Origin: Hemibagrus wyckioides | Taxonomy: Eukaryota > Chordata > Actinopteri > Siluriformes > Bagridae | Direction of reading: 5' to 3' | Length of the DNA: 64,000 nt | Assembly (NCBI RefSeq): GCF_019097595.1 | Contig: NC_080718.1 | Coordinates: forward strand, 12,184,657 to 12,248,656 | In this document: positions 11,001-23,924 of the stretch, piece after piece | Layout: each line of letters begins with the position of its first letter | Position numbering within the stretch: position 1 is the stretch's first letter | Program-made: the position numbers and the translations under genes | The notes under the pieces: generated by a model | Seen by the model: only the letters and a program-made list of their open reading frames with translations | The model's database searches: none | Told to the model about the DNA's origin: nothing

Positions 11001-13550
11001 AAGCCCACTTGGAATTTGCAAAAAAACACCTAAAGGACTCTCAGACAATAAGAAATGATATTTTCTGGTCTGTTTGGCCTCAATTCCAAGCAACATGTCT
11101 GGAGAAAACCAGGCACCACACATCATCTACACAATACTGTCCCAACCGTGAAGTATGGTGGTGGTAGCATCATACTATAGGGGGTGTTTTTCAGGGGCTG
11201 TGTGGAGATGGGAGAAACTTGCAGAAGATCAACCATCACTGCAACACAAATCTGGTCATTATGGCAGATTGGCCAGAAGGAAGGCTCTACACAGTGAAAG
11301 ACACTGTGGAATTTGCAAACAAACAAACAAAACACCTTAAGGATTCTCAGATTGTGGGAAACAAGATTCTGTGGTCTGTTTGGCCTCAAATCCAATTGTC
11401 ATGTCTGGAGGAAACCAGGCATCACTCTTCACCTGCACAGTACCGTCTTCACTGTGAAGTGTGGTGTTGGCAGCATGGGGGTATTTTTCCTTTGGCAGGG
11501 ACTATGGCACTGGTCAGGATAGAACAAAACCTGATCCCAGCAAAATAAAGAGATATCCTTTATGAAAATCTGTTCCAGTGGACCTGCTCAGGACTTCAGA
11601 CTGGGCCAAAGGTTCACCTTCCAGTGGGACAATGACCCGAAGCATACAGCCAAGACAATGCAAGAGTAGGTTAAGGACTGCTATGTGAATGTCCTTGAGT
11701 GACCTAGCCAGAGCCTGGACTTGAACCCAGTCAAACATCTGTGGAGAGACCTGAAAATGGCTGTCCACTGACAGTCTCCATCCAACATGACAGAGCTTGA
11801 GAGGATCTGCAAAACATTGGAAGAAAATCCTCAAATCCAGGTGTGCTAAGCTTGTCACGTCAAAGCCAAAAACACTTGAGGCTGTAATTGCTGCCAATGG
11901 TGCAATTAATGGTTAGGGGTCTGAGTCCTTATGTCAATGTAATATTCTAGTTTTTTTGTCTTTGAAAAATATGCAATGCTATCACAAATCTGGTTTTTGC
12001 TTTGTCATTATATGGAGTATGGAGTGTAGGTTGATCTGAATACTTTCTGAATGCACTGTAATTGAGCCCTTAGCCCAATTGGGAATGTCAGAAATCTGTA
12101 TTACTTTAGAGGAAAACATCACTATCACGCTAATATTCCTAACTGTAACATGCAGTCATTAATCTGTGGTAATATATCAACTGTTGGTTAAGTACCTTGT
12201 CAAGATGTTGCTGTATGGTCAAGTTATCTCGATCTAGCACCATCCTCATTTCTTGACTCCCCATATACATAGCATTAGCTGTGAAGGAAAAGAAAAAAGT
12301 TAGAAAGCATAGAAACAGTCTCAGAAAAAAATGTAAATATACAAGCACTCTAACTGAATCCTTGAATCCTCCTAACATAAAACACCTCACTGATTCACAA
12401 GTGAAACAAATCTTTCTTAAGCTGATCTGCACCGTAAAGTCAGACGAATAAATCAGATGATTAAACACTCTCCCATCTGCCTTTGCAAAAATATTTCATT
12501 GTTGATGTGGAATTTTATTGTGAGAGACATTTTTGGAAGCATTTTCGGAAGGAGTCTCCAGTGTCAGTATGGGAAAGTCTTATTAGCTATACAAGGAAGT
12601 AAAAAGCAGAAAGGTCAGTGAATGTTTATACCTATATATTGTGCCTCTGCATGTAATGCAGTACATTTTTAATACAATGTGTGGTTTTATACTATGTGCA
12701 ATATATATACAAATTTCAGTTTGCAGTATACGCTTCAATAATCAAAACACATTTGCATACTCTACATTACGTTAGCTAACCATGTTAGCTACATCACCTT
12801 TGATATTCCCCAACGTAGCTGTGAAATCAAAGAAATATACAGTGGGAAAGGACCAAAACAGCTCCAATATGGAGAATATAGCACTGGATTCTCCTCACAC
12901 AGAAACAACTCAACATTCATAACCTGCTGCTCTAGAACCATTTGTTATGTTGTGAGTCTTCTCTTCAATGAATAACCTGCAACTTAACCACTGAGGAATA
13001 AACATGCGTCCATTTTTTATTATTTTTTTTAAAGGCCTGCTGGCTATTTAAAGGTATTTTTCCCCCTGAGCAGCACATCTGAGCAACCCAACTTATTTAA
13101 TTGTGCCTTCCATTAGCAGAGTCCATAAGTGAGACACTGTTAAAAGCATTAATTCATAACTACAGTGTTTTTTTGGGGGGGCCAAAATATAAACACACTC
13201 TTGCTGATATTTTGTTCAACCTCTTTCGAACATATTGTAGAAGACTTTCAAACACACCCAAACACACGATATATGAACTAATATGCATCGCCTGACATGA
13301 TGACCTGGCAAGTGATCAGCAAGAGTGATTCTATTGCCTGTGTGTGTGTCCAAATGTATAGGAGACAGTGTTCATATTTTGCGTCATTGGGACTTTCCTT
13401 TCAGCATGGGCTGTGGCTTGAAAACTTTCCAGGAAAAGGGTGTACACGTATATTTTTGTCAATGGGCACAAATCTGTTTGTGGATGAATGTAGGTATGTT
13501 CAGCCAGAAGGACTAAGGGTTTGATCAGCCATCTATACAACAGCTCTCCA

Positions 13551-13603
<53 letters not shown>

Positions 13604-14505
13604 GCTGTTGACCTGTCAAGAAAGCAAGAAAAACAGATCTGCTCAAAACCACAAACAGTACATATATAGATCAACATAAACTGCAATATTTCAGTACAAA
13701 GTTAATGTCTGAGAGTCAAGTTAAGCATCGACACTACTAGGGTGTAGTTGACGGGGTCTTATGCAACTGTACAATAGATGATTTATGGAACAAGGAAAGA
13801 GGTGAATATAAACCTTGAGTAAACATTCAGTGTTGGATGGGCATGCAGGAAAAAAATCCTATATTGTAGTTTAGCAGCTTCAGTGTATTATTGCTTGGAA
13901 GCACATGGAATATTCAGCCTGAGATTTCATCTTTTACAAACAAACATTATAAAATACCAGATGTCATTATTATTCCTCTAGTCCAGCGATCCAAAACACA
14001 ACATTTCCATATGGCGCCACTGAAAATGTAAGATATAGTGACACTTAATAAGCCATTGCTACCACACGAAGGACGTGCAAAATCATACAAACCAGGACAT
14101 CTCTTCTCTCAACTATATCTGCACAATATGGGCAAGATCCTACAATGTCACTATGTACCGCATTTGTGATATGTCTCGATATGTATTAAAAACACATTGG
14201 TAGAGCCCTTGACGTGCAATGGTGGAAGACTGGGTCACATTATTCTGATCAGTATTATTTATGTTTGTCGGATCATGTAAATGTGATTCATCAAAACAGC
14301 CACAGGAACACTCATCTGCAACATCTGAGATCATTCAGGATGCTCACAGCAAAAAAAACCCTTCAAAAACCCATTTAATGATTTGTTAGAGAGCTCAAGT
14401 TCAGTGTTCTGAGATACCAAAGGCCAATATTGCAGTACTGCCTTACAAACAATATATTGCAATGCACTAGTGTAAACTTCACTAAAGATTTTCTACTGAA
14501 TATTA

Positions 14506-14556
<51 letters not shown>

Positions 14557-17500
14557 ATCCTAAAAATAAAACCAGTCCTGTAGACGCAGGCTGATTGCTG
14601 TCTGTGGAATAAAAAGCAGTTCATTTCTTTTTATTCAGCATAAGCAAACCATCTTTCTCTTGATTTGGAGCTATGTACTATGACCTGGAACATTTAATTG
14701 CATTACATTAAAAAGGGTAAGCTTGGATGTAGATCAGTGTAAATAAATGGGATGGCCAGACACTAGCGTTATAAGATCTCTCTGACCTTGTTTCTTATTA
14801 AGTTTTTTTTTTTTTTTTTTTAGAAATCGGTCTGGTTCTCAAGTTGAAAATTAACGACAAGTTCAGACATGGGTTAGAAAGAATAATCTTTCAACATCTA
14901 CAGAAGTCAGTAGCAATCCTGTCCGATTAGTGACCGGCATTTATGACTATTTAGAGCTGCTTAAAAAATATGACCAACTTGTTGATATTATTTAACGCCT
15001 GTAATGCTGCACATCAGTTTTCAGAATGCAAAAGCAATAGACGAAATGGGACTCAGATCCAGAACTAAAAATAAAAGAGGAAAAAATGAGTGCGACTGAG
15101 ACAGACAGAGAGAAAAGGAGATTTAGTTAGAGAGATGTGTGTGCCAGTCTTGGGGCAGTGATGAGCGAGACATCCCCTGGTCTATCTCACTTATCTCTAG
15201 GGGGGTGTCTGGACTCGGGGGTTTGGCAGGACATAGCATTCCAGCCCAATTTACACATCCTCACACATGCACCCAGTTAACATCAGAAAGAAGACGTAAA
15301 GGAAACACAAATGCATGTGCACTGACTCATCTACAGGAATCAGCCAGGATACACCACTATAGTGACAAAATGAAATTTACATACTTTGCTATATCTAAAG
15401 CTAAAAAAAAATCATTAGTAGAGTCTAAATATGGAAAACAATTACCATTTAATCATACTTATTAGATAGATTTATTTTAACATTAAGCTTAAAAATTGAG
15501 TCTATTCAAAAAAGTCTGTGTGCTGGCCAATGATGTCATACATTAAGTGGTACATTTTCTGGAAATCCTGAAAACACACACACACACGCGCGCACGTCTT
15601 ACCATCTTTGTGAGATAATTCCATTGACAATTATTAATGTTAATAATTAATCAATCTATCTAACCAAATAAACCATAACTTGAACTTCAGAAAGCAAATG
15701 AAAAATAAATACTGTACATTAAAACAGTAAATAAATAAACAAAAAAAAAAACAAAGTGGGGACAAGTGAGCTGTCCCCACAAAGTCAAAAATTTCAGATA
15801 TTCCTATCCTTATGGGGACATCTGATTCCCCCTAAGACAAAGCGACAGCAATCACAACAACAACAACAATAATAGTAGAGTAGTACTATTAGTAGTAGTA
15901 TTAATGGTAATGGTAGTAAGGGAAGTAAGTAAGGGAAATCCAGCCAGCTGCCTGTCTGATGTTTTGAACCACACTGACTGTTTTATGTCACTGTTCATCC
16001 TCATTTTGCTTTGATAAAATAAAAATGAACTTGATGAACCAGACAGTTTTACCCTCCTCTTTTCAGTTCAATAACACATGTCTTGAAAGAAAACCACAAA
16101 CCGGTGCAACACAGTGCAGATTTTTCTTCCACCAAACAGAACCCAAGGTGGGTGGGCAAACTCTGCAGTACCTCATACAGAATTATACTGCCGTTTAGAG
16201 AAAAGCAATTGCATGAAATAACAGAAATAAACATGTCTTTCATCACTTCGATTTGAAGGGATTTATCCATCATCGCTTTTTAATTGTGGATTAAAGCTGA
16301 TTTGGAAGTGCTGGGGGAAAGGTCTGTGGCTTTTTCCTGCATGAGGAATAACACCTGTGGTCAAGAACCCAGAGTGACCAGATTGCACAACATGGTAACC
16401 ACATCCTTTCGTTTAGTAAGAATATACCTAGCCTCTGATCAAGACTGTTTCCTTTATCAAGCATGTTAGGAAATTCATTTGTTGTTTACTTAAAAACACA
16501 CACACACACACACATACATTTAAAGATATTACAAAAAAGGAAACCATACTACCACAAATAACACAACAAATAAAAAGCAACACGGGAGGAATGTTGGAAC
16601 ATCTCTTCACAGTGGATATTTCTTAGATTTCAACATGAATGTCTTGACTACGGATTGAAGCAAAACCTCAATATCATTCAATAAAACCGTTCATAAACCA
16701 ATCCACAGCATGGAAAATCAGGAATCTGGTCAGCTACGATAAGATGTTCTAGAGTTACTTCAAAACAGCTAACATATTTCAGCCTCTGTATGACTTTCAT
16801 TTTGATCATTTTATTGCCCTCGGGTTTCTATCCAATGTTCTTTGACCGAGAGGTTTCATCTTTAAACACTTACATGCTTGAACTCTTGCTAAGGTGACTA
16901 GCTTATATTCAGTAATGTGCCAACACTCTTTCTTTACAAACTAGGCCACTATTATCAGGTGAAGTTCACATATGAAGTTAATATAACGTGCACAGTGGTG
17001 TGTAAAGTAATTGTGCCTCGTCTCCTAAGAATGAAAGCCTAGCTTACATAAGGACATATTTGCTTCCATGTTCCATTGCGGTTTGATCAAATCCTGTGAA
17101 GCAATGGATTTATGCTTCACAAAACACGACTTAGTTTCCTGTTGTGCAACTGCTACTGGATGAAATGACTTTTTTATTTTATTTTTAGAATACCTTCATT
17201 TAAGAAGGAATAGTATTATGGCCCTGATAAAGGTGTCAAGTAAGCCATAAATTAGCACAGGACAGAATTTATTCACAGTTTAAACCAATTAAGTAAAAAA
17301 CAAAAAATCCTATCTATCTATATCTACCTATTTTACACACAGTGCCCTCCACTAATATTGGCACTCTTGGAAAAAATGAGCAAAGAGGCAGTGAATAATT
17401 GCCTTTGTAGTTACAGTGGGCTGTGGTTGGATCTTGGTAGTTGAATCTTGGTGGCAGGACAATGATCTAAAACACACATCAATATCAATACAAAAATGCT

Positions 17501-17872
17501 TCACGGACCACAAAATCAAGGCCCTGTCATGACCATCCCAGTCCCCTGTCTTAAACATCATAGAAAACCCATGAGGTGAACTGAAGAAGAGAATCCACCA
17601 GTGTGGACCTCGAAATTTGATGGATCTGGAGAGATCAGTATGGAGGGATCTGTTTGGAGGAATGGTCTCAGATTCCCTGCCATGTATTTTTTTAACCTCA
17701 TCAGGCATTATAGAAGAAGACTCAAAGCTGTTATCTTGGCAAAGGGAGGTAGCACAAAGCAATGACTAAAAGGGTGGCAATAATTGTGCACTATATACAT
17801 ATCTTATTTTTAATAATTTATTTATATATATATATATATTATATATTTATATATCTTATTTTTTCCAGGGCA

Positions 17873-17937
<65 letters not shown>

Positions 17938-17949
17938 GCCCTGGAAAAA

Positions 17950-18000
<51 letters not shown>

Positions 18001-20681
18001 CTTATATATCTAAGTTTGGGATTACTCAAAAATTTTATTGTTTTCCAAGGAAACACACAGGAAATTAGTCTGAATAGAAAATATAGTAAAAGAACAGGAC
18101 ATGCTGACATGTCAGAGTTACAAATAATGAGTTTGATGGAAATTTTCTTCAAACTTTGCCTTCATCAAAAAAAAAACACCTTTTGCAGCAATATATATAT
18201 AATAAAACTTTATTCTCTTTTGTTCTCAATTTTCACTCTAATGATATCCATAAGAGTATTTTTTTGTGGTTTTCTTTTTAACAAAAGATCAAATGTATGG
18301 TGTTATATGTAATAAAATAGATGGAATTCTCTCTAACAACAAATTTTACTGCATTCGAACAGGTAATTTGTCTAAATAATAGCGGAAATTACGAAAAATA
18401 TTTTAGAAGAGCAAAAATCCAAAAGGTTAATAATCATAACCATCTTTCAATGGAAGGATAATGTGTGTTTCATTCAACATACTGTCATAGCTCTATGTTC
18501 TTTCCCTGCTTTCCAGGTGTCTGGAAAAGGAAAGGGAAAAGATATGCAAGCAGTCTGGTGAAAATGCCAGATAGGAAGTGTACAACCTTCGTCACTGGAC
18601 TGCAGGTCAGGCCAGTGTTAACTATGTTTCTCTCTGGTGAAGTGAAATGAGTGTTAAGCAATCCTTCTCAGATTTCACACTCTCGCATTCCCAAAAAATG
18701 CAAGGCCGAAAGGTGATAGAAAATGTTAAGAATTTGTATTCCCCACATAATTTGACGTTGTGAAAAAAATAAAGGAAAAAAAGCCTGAGTGGGGTAGTAG
18801 TATAAGCTGAAGTACTTGATGATAGAACATATTAGAGTCATTTTAATATCTCTTTTCTTTAGGGAGGCTGGCCTCATTAATTTATGTCAGACACTGATGT
18901 CTGCCTGGCATGTACTATGTGCATGTTTCACATGCAGTTAACATGAGAGCATCAACAATCCCGATTTCAAGGAAAGGGATTTCCGAACAAATAAATCCTT
19001 AAAAGTACCCAGGAAGTTCCATCTAATCGCAACATGCTTTCTTAATTAAGTCTGTCAACGTGCCATTAATTATGTGCGTAATGCAAGACAGAGTGAGAGC
19101 AGCTTTTCATTTACAAATGAAGTCCAGCACTTAGCTACGATGTGCACACGTGCACACACACGCACACGCACACGCAAACACACACAGTTTGTTTTTTTTT
19201 AAAAAAAAGAAAAAACGTAAAATGTATCTTTGGAAGAGTAACTTGTCACTTTTAAGCTAAAATGGAACATAAGAAATTTGAGTGCACTGGGGGAAAAAAC
19301 ACTCACTGGCCACTTTAATAGGAACACCTGCCCACTTTTTTTAATGCAATTATCCAATCAGATTGATCATGAGGCAATAGAGCAATGCATAAAATCATGC
19401 AGTTACAGAAAAAGGGCTTTAGTTAATGTTCAAATACCAGAATGAGAGAAAAGAATGTAATATTAGAGCTTTTGGTGGTGGAATGTTAAGAACTCTGAAA
19501 TACTGCTGGTCTCCTTAGATTTTCATGCAAACTGCCCCCAGGGTTTACACAGAATGGTGCCAAAAACAAAAAGCATCCTGTGAGTGGACACTCTGCAGGC
19601 TGAAACACCTTGTTGATGAGAGAGATCAGAGGAGAATGACCAGACTTGTTCGAGCTGACAGGAAGCCTATGGTAACTCAAACAGACACTTTTTACAACTG
19701 TGGTGAACAAAAAAAGCATCTCACAACCTACATGTCGAAACTTTACAACAGAAAAGAGCACAGTGGGTTCCACTCTGACTCTTAGTGGAAGAACCTTAGG
19801 TTCCTGTTCTTGAGTGACAGCAGTAGAACTCGATGGGTTGGGCATTCAGAAATACGTTTCTGTTCACCATAGTTGTATTAGGTTATTTAGGCTACGGAAG
19901 ACCTCTTAGCTCAAACAGGTCTGGCAATTTCTTTTGTCATCTCTCATCAACCAAGATATTTCCACCTGCAGATTTGATGCTCACTGGATGTTTTTTCCCC
20001 TGACCATTGTGTGGGAGTTTACAGACTGTTGTGTGTGAAAATCCCTGCAGTTTCCGAAATACTCAAAGCAGCCTATCTGGCACCAACAACCATGTGATGA
20101 CCAAATTTCCCCCAATTCTTGACATATTTTCAGAAACACACACAGAATAAATTCATATTATGTGGAGGATGTGGTAGCTTATTGGTTAAAGTGGTGGACT
20201 ACGGATCGGAAGATTGTGAGTTCGAATCCCAGCTCCACCAAGCTGCTACTGCTGGGCCCCTGAGCAAGGCCCTTAGTGTCTAAAAAAAATAATAAATTAA
20301 GTAAAAAAAAAAAAAAGTCGCTCTGGATAAGGGCGCCTGCCAAGTGCTAGAAATGTATATTGATTTTCATTCTAAATGAATATATACACTGTCTCTATGT
20401 AGACAGCCAGAGATCACAGTTTTTAATTCATTCTGATATTTATTGAGTATATTAACCAAACCTTTTGCTCTGCACTGTTGCCACATGATTGGCTGCTTAG
20501 ATAACTGCATAAATGTGCAGGTGTAGAGGTGTTCCTAATAAAGTGGAATGTGTGTGAAAGTATATCATATACATATATATATTTATATATATTCACAAGA
20601 GGCTAAAAGTGCCAATGATTAAAAGCATGCGTCTTAGTGCAGTTGGTTGTAAAGTCTCAGTTGGAACATAGAAACGAGTAC

Positions 20682-20728
<47 letters not shown>

Positions 20729-23700
20729 AAAGAGAGAGACGCTTATAGGGTCCACTGAGGCCTCTCTTTGGCAGAGCCTCTCTATCCATCACGGCATCAA
20801 TCATCCACCTCCCAGGACAGACAGGGAAAAAACACTCTGCCTTTCACACAGACTGAAAGAAAGAGACATGCAGGTCTGCTTCCCTCAGAAGAGAAGGTTC
20901 ATAATTACCTCTCCTCACAACACTTCATCTGCACCATTACTGAGCAAATGGAAAGCCCTGGAGATTAGATAAGTCTTCTAATAAATAAAACTTTATTCCG
21001 TACACTGGGGAAAAAACTGCTCAGTTGGCTGCCACTCATATCCTGATTTCATTTATGCAGGCCATCACAAGTATCAGCAGGTATTGGATTCTTATCAGGG
21101 ATTACACAGAACTAGTGATGTATGCATTTGTAAAGTCAATAGATAAATTATCAATAAAAAAAATTGATTGATATTCTTTCAGACAACAGTCCTGAGCTTT
21201 TTTTTTTGTAAAGCCAAAATGAAGAAACTGGTTTATCATTGAAAGCAAAGCTAAAATGTGGTTTTTCACTTCACTGGGGTCTATTCATGGGTGAATGTCA
21301 AGCTTTCTTTAATACTATTATTCCTGAATAATCATGATAGATGAGCTACTGTATTCGAATACAGATACTACATTTCACCAACGTAAAACTTGCAGTATCA
21401 CTGCAGATGGTTTGGAGAATGTCCATCTAACATTTGCTAATAAATAAAACAGGGTCAACATATAATGGATATCGATGTCAGGAACAATTTTAAAGAATTT
21501 AAAAAACAGATTTTCTCAAGCTCTCTTACTTGGCAAGACTTCTTGTTGAGTGATGCTGCAATGACAACTGAAACATCCATCATTCAGTGAGTGAACAAGT
21601 GGTAAGAAGTGGATAAGACACACTCACCAGCACAGTCCACATTGATCAAGCTGAGGGTTGCTGGGACGCAGGATGTGTCTAGTAAACGCATGTTCCTCAG
21701 TACCAGCTGCACCATGCCAGCCTTCAGCCTCTCGGGTAGGAGAGAGAGAAGGAAAATGGGCAAGTAGACAATGTAGCGCAAGTGGCACAGCACAGGAGTC
21801 ATGACCTTGCCCTGCGGACTTGAGGCCATGCGTTCGATAGTGGGGAAAAGCAGCACGGACTTCACCACCTGAGCATGGGAGGAGTTGGAGCAGAGGGTAA
21901 GCTCATGTTAGGAATACTGCAGATAAGACATTAACATTAAATAATTCTAGAGTGTCTTATTGTAGTCTACAATATTATTATTATTGCAATATTGAGTTTT
22001 AAAAAACTTCTTTTAGTAGTTTACTGTTTCTGTTTGGCAGAAGTTTAAGAACTTATATCTCACAAACACATAAACGCTACCCTACAAAGCAATTTAATAA
22101 AAAGGCTTTATCAACCTATGCCAAGATCAGATTTGTCCAAAAACCATAGCCCATGTTTCTTGCTTTCAGTCCAAAAGGTTTTTTTTTAGCACTGCAACTG
22201 CCTTTAGAAAGGCAAGATAGATTAGCTGAATTTTAAAAAAATCAGTGGCTCTACAAGACCAGGAGAGTGAAGAGCACTGTTCTATATTGAATCACAAAAA
22301 CAGACTATAAAAACAGGTCTTGGGCCTAAAAAGGTCTCTCTGTAGCAATAATATCAGTTTACATTCCTGGGATTCATTTGCTCTTGCTCTGCACATTAAC
22401 TGAACCACATGTACTTCAGGAAAAAAAAAAAAAAAAGGAGAGCACTGGAATGACATGTAGTGTAAAAGATGCTACAGGTGGTTTCTTACACTTCCCTCTT
22501 TCACACAAATATGATGCACCTGACATGTAATGCAATTTCAAAGCTGCCTCTGGGTGAGCAAAATACGAGAAATGACATGGAACGTTTGGGATTTGTTTTT
22601 TATGAAAGCGATACGAGACAGAACCATAGAGAATGAGAGTGTGAGAGAAAGGAAGAGAGAGAGAGAGAGAGAGAGAGAGACTTCCAGAAACAGGAAGCAC
22701 CTGTCTCTGTTTGGCCACTGACTAGAAAGCGGCTCAACTCATTCAGTAAGACAAAGTGAACGTGCTTCGTCTGCCTTTGCAAAGCTTTGCAGTTGGGGCC
22801 AAGTATTTTTTTTCAATGAAACTATACAGTGCAATATCCATTCCCTTGTGCGAAATATGAAATAGCCAGCCGCATGTAATGCCAGATGTAATTTATTCAT
22901 TGTCAAACCAATTTCAAGCACTGATACTGCTGCTAGTCAGAAAAGACATCAGATTTGACTTATAGCACAACATCTGTTAACTCTCTGGTACAAACAATAG
23001 AAAGCACAGGCCCCAATGTATGTCCCAGTAAAATTGTTGATTTAGGATCTGTTTCTACTGATCCATATAACTATATCTTTCCTCTGTGGGGAGATGAGAA
23101 AACCTGGTGAAATCAGAGTGATTAAATACATCCTTTTTTGGGGACATTTACTGGCAAGGGTTTTACTGGTCTAAGGCAAATAAACTATAAGAAAATATAT
23201 TGAGCAATTACCAACAAAAGTATTTATGGTAATAAATCCACCTATTATTAAAATCAAGCATCTGCTAAACGAATGTATGTTCTATAACATACTGTTCGAA
23301 CACCTCAGACTAAACCTGAGATGGCTTTACTTTCTTAAGTCTTTCTTTCTCTAGCTACTTGTGTGTCTTATGTTTGAGCAGTAAGTGAATATTCAAACCT
23401 GCATCCAGATCACTGCACTTCTTAGTAGAGGTGTGAGCGGGGCTGTTTTTTAACTCTCACTCGCTCTCACTCATGACTCATGACCAATCCTGCCTGCTGC
23501 CAGGTTTTTTCGTTGTTGTTGTTTATTTGTTTGTACCCGTGTGTAATAGTTTCTAACAAACCAACCTGTTCTATTCTCCACAATATAAACAAATTAGTCA
23601 TTTAAACTACTGTGACCCTCACATGATAAATCAGTTACTGAGGAGGAATAAATGAATGCACAAGTGCTCAGTTAATTGAACTCTGATGTTAATGAATGTG

Positions 23701-23869
23701 GCCTTTTTTTGTGTCTCTGAAGTTTCACATCTGACTGCCTGCTACAGAGTGTATAAACTAAAAAGAAAAGAAAACTGCTTTCATGACCTTTTGTTGGGTG
23801 ATTTTTGAGAGAGAGAGAGGGAGAGAGAGAGAGGGGGGGGAGAGAGAGAGAAAGTAAGAGACAGAGAGA

Positions 23870-23924
<55 letters not shown>

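Larger units (their letters stand above)
8080..12195 (-). other. ldah: ldah intron 5
   Basis: 4.1 kb, GT-AG. Holds a MITE-like element (8152-8683) and a decayed Tc1 element (10234-12058), listed separately. 8684-10233 shows no recognisable gene or repeat; an open frame at 9450-9914 on the + strand has no known motif and lies inside the intron. Confidence 0.8.
12279..21627 (-). other. ldah: ldah intron 4
   Basis: 9.3 kb. Contains a partial second copy of the 8152-8683 repeat, AAT, AAAT, AT and GA microsatellites, a Tc1 fragment (17340-17792), an AT palindrome (17858-17951), and a Tc1 element (19300-20557) holding a SINE. The stretches 12660-13550, 14560-17339, 17960-19299 and 20730-21627 show only simple repeats and unclassified sequence. 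Confidence 0.8.

Noticed and set aside
17352..17762. 136-codon open frame on the - strand
   Set aside because: Antisense of a Tc1 transposase remnant that reads on the + strand.
20165..20240. tRNA-like sequence with A and B boxes
   Set aside because: It is the head of a SINE, with the SINE body and tail following. The acceptor stem does not pair as in a real tRNA gene. The same holds for 51420, 42730, 42940 and 59930.
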